A DNA stretch of 64,000 bases from Macrostomum hystrix (taxonomy: Eukaryota; Platyhelminthes; Macrostomidae), in the NCBI GenBank assembly GCA_950097015.1, contig CATNEN010000007.1, positions 2,604,001 through 2,668,000 of the forward strand, read 5' to 3'. Numbering within the stretch: the stretch's first letter is position 1; the number at the start of each line of letters is the position of its first letter. A program made the position numbers and the translations under genes. Of this stretch, positions 48,578 through 61,500 are shown piece by piece. The notes below the pieces were generated by a model. The model was not told the DNA's origin. It ran no database searches and was given only the letters and a program-made list of their open reading frames with translations.

Positions 48578-48795
48578 AGACCCGCAGCCAATGAGAGGCA
48601 ATTCTGCCCAAATTCTGCTGACCCTTAAGCACAGGCACGCACGGGGTTATGTACGCGAGCACAAACGCAGAGGCTTACCACCTATCCTAACTATCAGATT
48701 GTCATGCAGTTTGCATTCTATACTCTCACTGTGCCCTTGGGCAGAGGTCGGAGCAAAAGCGTTAAGTGCGGATCCCTACACCCAGCTCTTAGCGG
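48578..48795 (-). repeat. SINE family B
   Basis: Plus-strand order GACCCGCAGCCAATGAGAGG, CAATTCTGCCC, CTGACCCTTAAGCACAGGCA and CTCTCACTGTGCCC equals the reverse of the 39337 copy. The head (beyond 48740) is decayed. Confidence 0.65.
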
Positions 48796-49537
48796 CTGCG
48801 CACTGCGCCACAAATTGATGGTTAGCGGATTTGAAGGACTCGAATTTTGCTAAGAATCAAACTTCAGCATACTACTAGAGCAAGGGCACTCAAGGAGCTT
48901 TGTGTGAGAAGCAAATAACCACTGTGTCAGTCACCCCTTTCGAAGCCACTAAGACAGTTGCTGGAATTCAATAAAATAAATTTCTGCCGGAGACTTGAAG
49001 ACAAGGCATACTATTTATTGTGTGAAAGACACAAAGCAAAAATAAAAATTTTATTGATTGTATCGTTTAAACAAAAAATACAACAAACTAAGAATCCCAT
49101 GTATTCACAGAAGTAAGATAAAAGAAGTAAGATATTAGAAGTAATATAGAATCTGTGGTTTTAAACACTTTTGAAAACAGATTTAATGAAGTGATTTTAT
49201 GTAATTTTTTCCGAGTTGCTTGAGTAACTTTTGTAACTAAAAGCATCGCCAATTTTTAATTTCTGTAGTTTAGAAACGAACTGCATTGCTTTAAGTTAAA
49301 ACATCGCTCATTTCTCGCACAGTTAAAACATCGCACCGTATTTTGTTAAACACAATGAAATCAAAACTTTTTAGCACACACAGTTTTCTAAGAAAAGCGT
49401 AACAGCACGCATGTCAATGTTAGTAGGACGTATGTAAATTGTGAATTGGAGTGTTAATTAAACTTTCTTGTGACTATTTAGCGAACCAATATCACGAGTA
49501 GCAAATTTTTTCTCTGTGCCCTCTATAACGTTGGAGA
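48796..49537. other. SF3B3 upstream region
   Basis: AT-rich. Expected to hold the SF3B3 promoter and 5' UTR. Short direct repeats occur (AGAAGTAAGATA about 49110-49145; TTAAAACATCGC at about 49297 and 49323). No core promoter element can be assigned. Confidence 0.4.
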
Positions 49538-52500
49538 ATGCACTTGTACAACCTAACTCTTCAGCGTGCTTCTATGATAACGCACGCGATTAATGGAAAC
49601 TTTTCTGGCACAAAAAACCAAGAAATCGTCCTTGCCAAAGGAAAGATTATCGAACTACTAAGACCTGATCCAAACACAGGGAAAGTCTTCGTAATTCTTC
49701 AAACAGAAGTGTTTGGAGTAATTCGATCACTGATGCCATTCAGACTCACTGGTGGAAGCAAAGGTAATGCTAACAATATTTTAGGTATTGGGTTTATGTT
49801 TATGAAAATCTGTGTATTTTAGTCATAAAAACGACTTAAGGTAATACAAAGTATTTTTATTTAAATGGTAGAGTTCCACTATAACCAAAATTTTCCTAAA
49901 TGTATCTTATCTTCAAAATTTTCCTTTAGCCTATCCGTATCTATATCAGTCTCAATATATCTTTAAAAATCTTGCAACTTTCTATAACCTCCATAGCATC
50001 TCTTAAATCGTGTGCTGTGTGTGTAAGTGTTATTGCTGTGAGCCACCTTCACACAGCAAATTATTTCCATAGAGTTGAGGTGCAAAGAAATTAAGAAATA
50101 AAATGTCCCCTTTGTCTTTTGTTATATGTAGAAAGTAGAAGCCAAAGGACCAATGGGGTCTGGAATTGCAAAGCCAGGGAGACTGCAGCCAATGAGAATT
50201 CAAGCCTTACCTAGGACTCATCAGGTTTAGGTGAAACCCCCAACTACCCCACAACATGTGTATGGCATTGAAATCTTATGAGCTTAAGTCCCCAATGCTT
50301 TTGTTATAAATCCTGTGACATCCTGTTATCTTTACACCCCACCAATAATCAACAGACTGGAGAAAACTCTACCCACAATTTGCACATTGAATTGAAATTT
50401 CTGAAGTTCTTGAGTCCCAAAATCCAAGGAATTAAGTCAAGGCAGTCTGAAGTGGCTTCACAAATTCTGGTAAATACTCTTTGTTATTAGCCCTCACCAG
50501 GCTAAGGACTGGGGCAGCTACATGACAACATGCACACATGGCAGTCTCAAATACCTCAGTTTTATACCAAAAGTTTTTATAGAGGTTTTGTATGAGCTGC
50601 ATAGAATTTTTTGATTTGAGTTTTCTTTCTACCATTTCTTGTTGTCTCTATATTGACTATGTGCTGTTTTTGTTTTACTTACTTGGGTGCAAACTATATT
50701 TGAGAACTTTACATATCTAAACTAGATATTGGAAACAAAAGTTCCCATAACAAAATCTATATCTAACTTTGTCTAAAAAGCTCTATCCATAGCTTCCTGT
50801 AACTATATTAGCTATAGCAGAACTCTTTAGAAATTATAAAGATCTATTCATATATTCACAAATATAATATTGATTTATATTATAATGCTATTTTTATTAG
50901 TATACTAGCTTTTTTTGCCCGTTGTTTTTGGGGCAGAAATTTAAAGCAAAGCAGTAAGCAATTCACGTCTCTGTAATAACTTTATAGTGAAGGTCACCAT
51001 TTATTTATTTACTGCATTAATGAAAAGTGAAGAGTTTGTTTAAGGGCGTTTTAAGTAAAAAATAAGTGAAAAGTTTGTCCAAACAGCCCCCTCTTGATTA
51101 CTTCTTTAGAAACATGTCTCTTAGCCACTCCTCTATACAGTCAGTGGCAGATCCAGGAATTTTGTTTTGGGGCGGTCTGTCAGGGGAGCGCCATGAGAAT
51201 CACAGAGGGGGTGCCAGCGGCCGAAAAAGGGCGCCAGGAGCCAAGAAAGGGCGCCAGCGGCTGAAAAACGGGAGCCAGCGGCTGAAAAAGGGGAGCCAGC
51301 GGCTGAAAAAGGGGCGCCAGCGGCCGAAAAAGGGCGCCAGGAGCCAAGAAAGGGCGCCAGCGGCTGAAAAACGGGAGCCAGCGGCTGAAAAAGGGGCGCC
51401 AGCGACCGAAAAGGGGCGCCAGCGACCGAAAATTTCTGGTGGGGGCATCTTATTCCCATGATTAAAATTTAGGGGGGCGACTGCCCCCCGCCCCCCCCCT
51501 AAATCTGCCTCTATACAGTATGCATGTACACGCGTATACATAAAGAAAATAGCCATGGCATAACAATAACAATGTCAAAGAAACAAAATTAAACTGCTTC
51601 AGAGTTCAGAGTTAGACAGGTCAAGGTCAATTCGTGACTACTTTTCTATTAATTGCTTGCGAGTCACCTCAAGGCCTGGGGATACACCACATTCTTCGTT
51701 CTTCCCCTTGGTGCGAAAATGAATAGGCCAGCTGGAGTTCCAACACGGGAGCAGGCGACATAAAGCTGCCCATGCGAGAAGCAAGGAGTCTCCAGGTTGA
51801 TGCCAGCCACCTTCAGCGACTGTCCCTGAGCCTTGTTAATAGTCATCGCAAAGCACACTCTCACAGGGAACTGCAGTCGCTTGAACTGAAATGGCAGGTC
51901 CGTGGGGATAATTGGAATCCGGGGAACGAACACAGACTCTCCTCTGCCAGATCCAGTCATTATCGTGGCCTCAATCACGTGTGGGAAGAGCCGCCTGACT
52001 ATCAGTCTGGTGCCGTTACACAGCCTTGGCGCATTCAGGTTGCGGAGGAGCATAATTGGTGCCCCAACTTTCAGCTGCAAGTTGTGCGATGGAGTTCCAG
52101 GAGGATCTAGAGAGTTCAGAAACTCAACAGGATACTCCACAGCGGTGTCATCAGTCAACGTTGTATCAATTGACTTGTAGGTGAAAACTGCACCTGGCAA
52201 CTCCTGAAGCAGTTGGTAGTTAATTTCGTTGGCGGCATCATTTCTAGGACACAGAATTGCCCTCTCTGACAGCCAGTCAACGCCAGCCTCTCTCTTTCTT
52301 CTATCCCAGGCTGGCTGGAGAGAAATATCGACCGGAGAGCCCTGCGCACTGGGACGCCACCGCACTCACCGCACTCAGTCTCAGTGCTGCTTGGGGGCCA
52401 GTAGACAGTCTAGGGGTTTGGGCTGTGTACATTCACGGCTTGAAATACAATGTACAGTCTGGGGCTTCGGCGCCCGGGGAAGGGAGGGGGTGGCTGTAAT

Positions 52501-55500
52501 AAAATTTGGCCCGCAGAGTGGCGGAGGGGAGTTGGGGTGGCTGTCCTCGGAAAACAAAAAGTGACTCACTTTGAGATGATGCAGCTTTGCTCTGGATTGA
52601 GTAGAGATGTTCAAAATTGACAGCATTGTTGGAAAACATGTAAAGTGTAAGTGGATCAAATTTGGAGAAAATCTAACAAAGTGGGGCGACGATATGTCGA
52701 ATTGAGTGATTTTTTGACGATTTTTGAGCAGTTTTTTGCACTTTTGAGCAGGAAGGAAATGATTTTTCGGGAATTTGAGTAGCCTATTGCACTCAGCGTA
52801 GGTGGTTTTAGGTATGTGCAAAGTTTGGTGCGATTTGGTTGAGCGGTTTCGGCGTCTATAAAGACAAAAGGTTGCACACACACACACACAGACAGAGTTT
52901 TCACACGCACGCACTCAGTCTCAGTGCTGCTTGGGGGCCAGTAGACAGTCAAGGCCTAGGGGTTTGGGCTGTGTACATTCACGGCTTGAAATACAATGTA
53001 CAGTCTGGGGTTCCGGCGCCCGGGGAAGGGAGGGGGTGGCTGTAATAAAATTTGGCCCGCAGAGTGGCGGAGGGGAGTTGGGGTGGCTGTCCTCGGAAAA
53101 CAAAAAGTGACTCACTTTGAGATGATGCAGCTTTGCTCTGGATTGAGTAGAGATGTTCAAAATTGACAGCATTGTTGGAAAACATGTAAAGTGTAAGTGG
53201 ATCAAATTTGGAGAAAATCTGACAAAGTGGGGCGACGATATGTCGAATTGAGTGATTTTTTGACGATTTTTGAGCAGTTTTTTGCACTTTTGAGCAGGAA
53301 GGAAATGATTTTTCGGGAATTTGAGTAGCCTATTGCACTCAGCGTAGGTGGTTTTAGGTATGTGCAAAGTTTGGTGCGATTTGGTTTAGCGGTTTCGGCG
53401 TCTATAAAGACAAAAGGTTGCACACACACACACACACACAGACAGACAGAGTTTTCACTTTTATATATATAGATTGTAACTTATAAAAATTATTGTTAAA
53501 ATATGTTTGTTAAGAACTTTTAAAACAAAGTTTTTTAAAATTTTAATTGAACAGACAGTTAAAGATTGAGACAATTTGTAGTTTAGTTTAGTTTTGTAAA
53601 AAGTTCATTATGATTAGCTATGTAAGGGTTATAGTTTTATCAATTATATATATTTAATTATTTCTATTTTTACACATCCTAAGACAATTGGGTCAATTAC
53701 ATTTTCTTTTATTGTTTTATTAGTATGCCAATTTTAATTTAACCTTTTACTCTTTGATTTATTTATAAAGCATTTTTTAGACTAACAAAATATGAATAAA
53801 GAAAGAAATTATATTTAGTTGGCAAAAGTGCTCGACAGAATAATAAGTGAAAAAACACTATTTGGAAGTTGAAAACAATGAATGCTATAAATATTTTTGT
53901 AGCATATAAACTTAATCTTTAGCATCAGGACAGTTGCTATCATTATTAATCTTTAATCTCATTCTTTCCCTCCCTCTACACTCTCAGACTTCATTGTGAT
54001 TGGGTCAGACTCTGGCCGCATAGTCATTCTGGAGTACAATCCATCACGCAATCAGTTCGAAAAGCTTCACCAGGAGACATTTGGTAAGAGTGGCTGCAGG
54101 CGCATTATCCCCGGCCAGTACCTGGCCGTCGATCCTAAAGGTCGAGCTGTAATGATTGGCGCCATCGAGAAGCAGAAGCTGGTGTACATTCTCAACAGGG
54201 ACTCTCAGGCCAGGTTAACAATCTCCAGTCCTTTGGAGGCTTTTAAGTCAAACACCTTGGTCTACCACATGATTGGTAAGCTATCATTACATAACACTCT
54301 GCTCAGATGATCTAGTCTCATAATATTTCACCCAGATGATCTAGTCTCAGCTTGCCTTACACCCACCCAGATGATCTAGTCTCAGCTTGCCTTACACCCA
54401 CCCAGATGATCTAGTCTCAGCTTAAACCCACCCAGATGATCTAGTCTCAGCTTAAACCCACCCAGATGATCTAGTCTCAGCTTACACCCACCCAGATCAT
54501 CTAGTCTCAGCTTACACCCACCCAGATGATCTAGTCTCAGCTTGCCTTACACACACCCAGATGATCTAGTCTCAGCTTGCCTTACACCCACCCAGATCAT
54601 CTAGTCTCAGCTTACACCCACCCAGATCATCTAGTCTCAGCTTACACCCACCCAGATCATCTAGTCTCAGCTTACACCCACCCAGATGATCTAGTCTCAG
54701 ATTACACCCACCCAGATGATCTAGTCTCAGCTTAAACCCACCCAGATGATCTAGTCTCAGCTTACACCCACCCAGATCATCTAGTCTCAGCTTACACCCA
54801 CCCAGATCATCTAGTCTCAGCTTACACCCACCCAGATGATCTAGTCTCAGCTTACACCCACCAGATCATCTAGTCTCAGCTTACACCCACCCAGATGATC
54901 TAGTCTCAGCTTACACCCACCCTGACACACTTGGCACGCAGGCATGGACGTGGGCTACGAGAATCCAATGTTCGCCTGCATCGAAATGGACTTTGAAGAG
55001 GCCGACTCGGACACCAGCGGCGAGGCGGCCCAGAAGGCCCTGCAGCACCTAACCTATTACGAGCTGGACCTGGGCCTGAATCACGTGGTGAGGAAGTACT
55101 CGGAGCCTCTAGAGGAGCACGCCAACTTTCTCATCTGCGTGCCTGGCGGTCAGGAGGGCCCGAGCGGTCTGTTGGTCTGCTCGGAAAACTATATAACCTA
55201 CAAGCACTCGGGTGACCAGCCCGACATTCGAATTCCGTTGCCAAGGCGACGCAACGATTTGGACGATCCGGATCGATCTGTTATGCTCGTGTGCGCCGCC
55301 TCGCACAAGACCAAGACAATGTTCTTCTTCCTGGTGCAGACTGAACAGGTATGGCCTTCCCTTTGCCTCACTTACTCATCCTAGTCCTGATCCTACCATT
55401 GTCCTCTAATCCTACCATTGTCCTCTAATCCTACCACTGCCCTCTACTCCTACCATTGTCCTCTAATCGTACCATTGTCCTCTAGTCCTACCATTGTCCT

Positions 55501-58500
55501 CTAATCCTACCACTGCCCTCTAATCCTACCCTGTACTCTAATCCTACCACTGGCCTTTAATCCTACCTCTGTCCTCTTATCCTACCTCTGACCTTTAATC
55601 CTACCTCTGTCCTCTTATCCTACCTCTGACCTTTAATCCTACCTCTGACCCTTAATCCTACCTCTGTCCTCTAATCCTACATCTGTCCTCTAATCCTACA
55701 TCTGTCCTCTAATCCTACATCTGTCCTCTAATCCTACATCTGTCCTCTAATCCTACCACTGGCCTCTAATCCTACCTCTGTCCTCTTATCCTACCTCTGT
55801 CCTCTAATCCTACCACTGGCCGCTAATCCTACCTCTGTCCTCTAATCCTACCACTGGCCTCTAATCTTACCCCGATCTAATATTCCTTCCATTGTACTAG
55901 AATCCTGCCTCTTCTGAAAAGCTTCAGTCCAGTGTATCCTTCACTGAATCCTTTCAGGGAGACGTGTTCAAACTGACCCTAGAAACCGACGAAGACCTCG
56001 TTACTGAGATCCGGCTGAAATACTTCGACACCGTGCCAGTGGCTGCCAGCATGTGCGTGCTGCGCACCGGCTTCCTATTCGTAGCCTCCGAATTCGGCAA
56101 TCACTACCTGTACCAGATTGCTCATCTGGGCGACGACGATGAACCGACGTTCTCTTCGGCCATTCCGCTGGATCAGGGCGACACGTTCTACTTTGCGCCT
56201 AGGCCGCTGCGCAACCTGGTCATGGTGGACGAGCTGGACAGCCTCTGTCCCGTGATTGACTGCCAGGTAACACTGCTGATTTCAGGTGCTATGTACATTG
56301 GCAAATGGTGTGTGTGTGTGTACATTTTGGTGTGGGTGTCTGTGTGTAAATTGGGGTTAGGGTTGGGTGTGTGTACATTGACGTTAGGTGTGGGTGTGTG
56401 TACATTGGGGTTAGGGGTGGGTGTGTGTACATTGACGTTAGGTGTGGGTGTGTGTACATTGGGGTTAGGGGTGGGTGTGTGTACATTGGGGTTAGGGGTG
56501 GGTGTGTGTACATTATATGCACATTGCTTTCATTTGGGTTAAAGACGTGTGTGCGTGCGTGGGTGTTTGTTTGTGTATTGGTGCATTGCGAATAATGCAT
56601 ATATTGAGGGCTCGAATAGGTTTGGGATTTTTCGCACATTTCATTGTGTCGTTTGGACTGTTTCTAACACAGTGTTTATATTATTTTTGGGATATTAGTA
56701 TTACAAATAAATTAATATATAAAGATAATCTGGGAGTCGTGTGTGCATTGCTAATAACTTGATCGCTTGCCCCCTGCCGCAGGTGGCGGATCTGGCCCGC
56801 GAGGACTCCGCCCAGCTGTTCACCCTGTGCGGCCGGGGTCCGAGATCTTCAATGCGCGTCCTCCGCCACGGCCTGGAGATCAGCGAGATGGCCGTCTCCG
56901 ACCTGCCCGGCAGTCCCAACGCCGTCTGGACCGTCAAGCGCTTCAGCGATGACGAATTCGACTCCTATATTGTGGTGTCCTTTGTCAACGCCACCCTGGT
57001 GCTGAGCATCGGTGAGACTGTGGAGGAGGTCACTGACTCCGGCTTCCTTGGCACCACGCCTACGCTGCAGTGCGGGCAGCTGGGCACTGACGCCCTGGTG
57101 CAGGTGAGCGCTGCCAACACGGCCTATCATTGTCCAACACTAATATTTTTTCCCAATACTGAGGATCTTTATCCCAATACTGAGGATCTTTATCCCAATA
57201 CTGAGGATCTTTATCCCAATACCGAGGATCTTTATCCCGATACTGCTGATCATTTTTCAAATACTGAGGGTCTTTATCCCAATACTGTGATCTTTTTTCT
57301 GAACATCGAGGATTATTATCCGGTTTTTTTTTCATTTTTCATTTTTCATTTTTCATCATTTTTCAAGCAATACCCCATTTTTCAATTGTTCATTATCCCG
57401 TGGATCTCGTCATCTCGCTTCGTTTTCCAGGTCTACCCAGACGGCATTCGTCACATCCGCGCAGACAAGCGCATCAACGAGTGGCGCGCGCCCGGCAAGC
57501 GAGTCATCGCCCGCTGCGCCGTCAACCAGCGCCAGGTGGCCATCGCCCTGGCCGGCGGCGAGCTGGTCTACTTCGAGATGGACGCTGCCGGGCAGCTGAA
57601 TGAGTACACTGAGCGCAAGGACATGTCGGCCGATGTTGTCTGCATGGCCCTGGGCCGGGTGCCGCCTGGCGAGCAGCGCTGCCGATTCCTAGCCGTCGGT
57701 CTGTCCGACAACACCGTGAGAATTGTTAGCCTGGACCCGGCCGACTGCCTGGCGCCGCTCAGCCTGCAGGCCCTGCCCGCGCCGCCCGAGTCGCTTTGCC
57801 TGGCCCAGCTCGGCTCCACCCTGTCTGGTGTGTCTCCGCTTGCAGTTTGTATATAAATTACTACTAAACGATTTCATCTCAGCCGGGGCGGCGGTAGCGT
57901 AGCGGTAGAGCGTCTGGCTTGCACGCAATAAGTCCCGGGTTCGAATCCTTGGCGGAGATACTAGAAAGTTCTAAATATTATTGGTCCTAGACTCGACTCT
58001 GTAGCTGCTTCAAATAAACTTGGTCTGTTGTAACTTCCTGTAAGTAGTATAGTAAGTGAATTCACTCCTATATTTACGCTGATCTTTCAGGTGCCGCCCC
58101 GGACGCGCCCGGCGGGGCAAGCGGTGGCGGAGGCGTCGGCTGGAGCGCCGGCACGCACTACCTGAACATTGGGCTACAGAATGGCGTCCTGCTGCGCGCC
58201 CTCATTGATCCGGTCACGGGCGACCTGTCGGACACTCGCACCCGCTACCTGGGTAGCCGGCCCGTGAAACTTTTCCGCGTCTTCGTCCAGGGCTCCGAGG
58301 CTGTGCTGGCCATTTCTTCTCGGTCCTGGCTGTACTACACCTACCAGAGCCGGTTCCACCTGACACCGCTGTCCTATGGTAGTCTGGAGTTCGCTTCCGG
58401 CTTCTCATCCGAGCAGTGCCTGGAGGGCATTGTGGCTATCAGTGCGAGCACACTGCGCATTCTCAGCTTGGAAAAGCTGGGCACTGTGTTCAACCAGGTG

Positions 58501-61500
58501 AGGCATCTGGGATCAGCTTCTTTGTTAGGAAACTTGTGAAATTTTCAAGAGCTTCAAATGTCGGTTGGTTTATGTTAAATGGTTAATCGTTTCAAGATTC
58601 ACGTCTGGGGAGTAATTTCGGTCTACCAGTCCACAGACTGAACTTTTTGTAGTATATAGCTGTGCAACTGTCTGTACATCTGGCCCAAATCTATCTATGT
58701 CTGTGTTAGCCTGCATTAGTAATAAGTAAACATCTCAACCTCTGAAATCTCCCTGCCACAGGTGACATTCCCGCTGCAGTACACACCGCGCCGCCTACTG
58801 TTGCACGAGAGCGGCCAGGCTGTGCTCATCGAGACTGAGCACAACGCCTTCACCGAGGACAGCAAGCAGCAGAAGAAGCGCCAGATTGCTCAGGAGATGC
58901 TCGAGCAAGCCGGGGGTGCCACCGGCGCCAGCGGCGGCCGCTCCGGCGACGCCCAGCTGGTACGCGAGATGGCGGCCGCCTTCCTCAGCGAGAACCTGCC
59001 CGAGCCAGTGTTCGGTGCGCCGAAGCCTGGCGCCGGCATGTGGGCCTCGGTCATCAGGGTCATGCGGCCCCTCACCGGCCAGACTGCCCAGATCATCCGG
59101 CTGCAGCAGAACGAAGCCGCTCTGAGTATCTGCCTATGCAGGTTCACCTGCAATCCGGTTGAGTCCTACCTGGTAGTTGGCATCGTCAAGGACATGACCC
59201 TGGCGCCCAGGTCAGTAGGCGGAGCTGTTCTGCGCACCTATCGCGTTGTGGGCGCGCTCGAGCGGCTGGACTTCCTGCACGAGACGCCTGTGGAGGATGC
59301 GCCACAGGCCATGTGCCCGTTTCAGGTTGGCTTGCTGATTTAGTTTGATTTAGTGATTGATTGATTCAGCTCACTTGGCAGAAAATTAGGTATTGGCATA
59401 ATAAATAAGTAATAATTGCAGGAATGCGGGCAATCATTTGATGACACTAGACCCGCAGCCAGCGAGGAGGCAATTCTGCCCATTTCGCTGACTCCTGTGC
59501 ACACAAGCACACAGATACTGTACGCAGGCACACGCGCACACAGGTGTGAACATCTGCCCTGACTTTCTCATCGTCAGGCAGTGTACAATTTCACTGTGCA
59601 TTGGAGGTTGGCCCTCAAGTGCGTAGATTGCACAAGCCCCCAGGCCTTCTCCAAGAGGCCGCGCCCCAAATTAATGTGGCCTCGCTGCGGAATCGAGCTC
59701 AGGGACCTTGATGCGGGATGCAAACGCGTTAACCACTCCGCCACTGACCCCCTCGGCATTATCGTATCGGTGTTTTGTTTGTTAGGCATTTTTAATCTAC
59801 CATTCCGCTCGCAATAGCTGAAGTTTTCTGAACAACGTTAAATAAACGTCTTATCTTTTACTGAGAATTCTAGGTAATGTTAGCTTTTATATTCGTCTCG
59901 TACTACTTGCCAGTAGACAGTTAAATAGAGCTCAGTGGTTAGAGCTTCGGACTGCTGTCCGAGAGGTCGCGGGTTCGAGTCTCACCCCATAGGGAACTAA
60001 ACAGTGCCCTTGATTACCTAGTGCCCAAGTTTACTCAGCTGTAGAACGAGCACATGATATGGTAGAAATTCGTGTGACATTTGAGAAACCCCATCTAAAT
60101 CCTAAAATGCTGCTTTCTATTTATGCAGGGTCGCGTTCTTGTCTCGGTGGGGCGAGTGCTGCGAATCTACGATTTGGGCAAGCAGAAGATGCTGCGAAAG
60201 TGCGAGACAAAATCTCTGCCCAACTACATTGTGTCAGTGGCCGCCTTCGGCGATCGTGTTGTGGCTGCTGATGTGCAGGTCAGTTCTATTCTATTTATCT
60301 ATAACTATTTATAGTCTATATTACCGATATGTGTAAAAAATTATATTGTAGACTGAACACCGCCTTAATTATGTTTTTGTGCTTGTGAAACTGTGAATGA
60401 AAATATCCACAATACGGTAATTCTTACTCGCGAAAGGTTTATAGTAAATTAACCTTAAATGGATCGATCATAATGCTGTCCGATATGTATCGAAAATACC
60501 AAACAGCTTTTTTGTTTTACTAAGTTAAAAAAAACATAAAATCAAAGCCTTACCGCGGATGATCGCAGGAGTCCGTCTTCTGGATGCGCTACCGAGCAAC
60601 GGACAACCAGCTGCTGGTGTTCGCTGACGACTCCCTGCCCCGCTGGGTGACCTGCTTGGCCATGCTGGATCAGTACACGGTGGCCGTGGGTGACAAGTTC
60701 GGCAACCTGACAGTGCTTCGCCTTCCGTCAGACGCTGTCGAGGACGACGCCGACGATATCGGCGATCTGGGCTCGGCGCGCGGCTCGCTGTGGGACCGAG
60801 GCGGTCTGCTGGCTGGGGCGGGTCAGAAGTGCGTGGCCGAGTGCACAATCCACATTGGCGAGGCGCTGAGCAGCCTGCGCAAGACCAGCCTGGTGCCCGG
60901 TGGCAACGACTGCCTGCTGTACACCACGCTGAGCGGATCGGTGCGAACCCTGTAGCTTTTATTGGGCTTCTAGGGGCTTAGGTTCTATGTAGGAGCGTCA
61001 GTCTATCGGTTGCTATGGAGATAGCTCTATTGGATTGCAATGAAGGTTGTTGTATCGGTTTCTTTCGTAGTAGTTTTATGGGTTGCTTTAGCGTTATTCC
61101 ATCGGTTGCTAGGTTGTTGTTCCATCGGTTGCTAGTGTGGTAGTTACATTGGTTGCTAGGTTGTTGTTCGATCGGTTGCTTGGGTGATAGTTCCGTCGGT
61201 TGCTAGGGTGATAGTTCCATCGGTTGCTAAAGTGGTAGTTCCATCGGTTGGTAGGGTGTTAGTTCCATGGGTTGTTTAGGTGGTAGTTCCATCGGTTGCT
61301 AAAGTGGTAGTTCCATCGGTTGGTAGGGTGTTAGTTCCATGGGTTGTTTAGGTGGTAGTTCCATCGGTTGCTATGGTAATAGTTCCATTCGTTGCTTGGG
61401 TGGTAGTTTCGTCAGTTGCTAAGGTGGTAGTTCCGTAGATTGCTAGGGTGATAGTTCTATGGGTTGCTAGGGTGATAGTTGCATCGGTTGCTAAGGTGAT

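Larger units (their letters stand above)
50905..53473 (-). mobile_element. Helitron (rolling-circle transposon), internally deleted, with a nested insertion
   Basis: On the minus strand the element begins TCTATATATATAAAAGTG followed by AAAACTCTGTCTGTCTGTGT, a typical animal Helitron start. It ends AAAAAAAGCTAG with a GCCC/GGGC hairpin about eight bases before CTAG. The host bases are A on the 5' side and T on the 3' side, matching Helitron insertion between A and T. It is 2569 bp long, antisense in SF3B3 intron 1. It keeps only the C-terminal helicase part, has a 540-bp tandem duplication near its 5' end and carries a hAT-like insertion near its 3' end. Confidence 0.85.

Noticed and set aside
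52381-53435. Frames of 98-177 codons on the minus strand
   Set aside because: Repeated non-coding 5' region of the Helitron; the same frames appear in both copies of the 540-bp duplication with no domain.
57886-57960. Functional tRNA-Ala gene
   Set aside because: The A- and B-boxes are good, but the anticodon stem does not pair and the T stem has mismatches. Treated as a tRNA-derived repeat.
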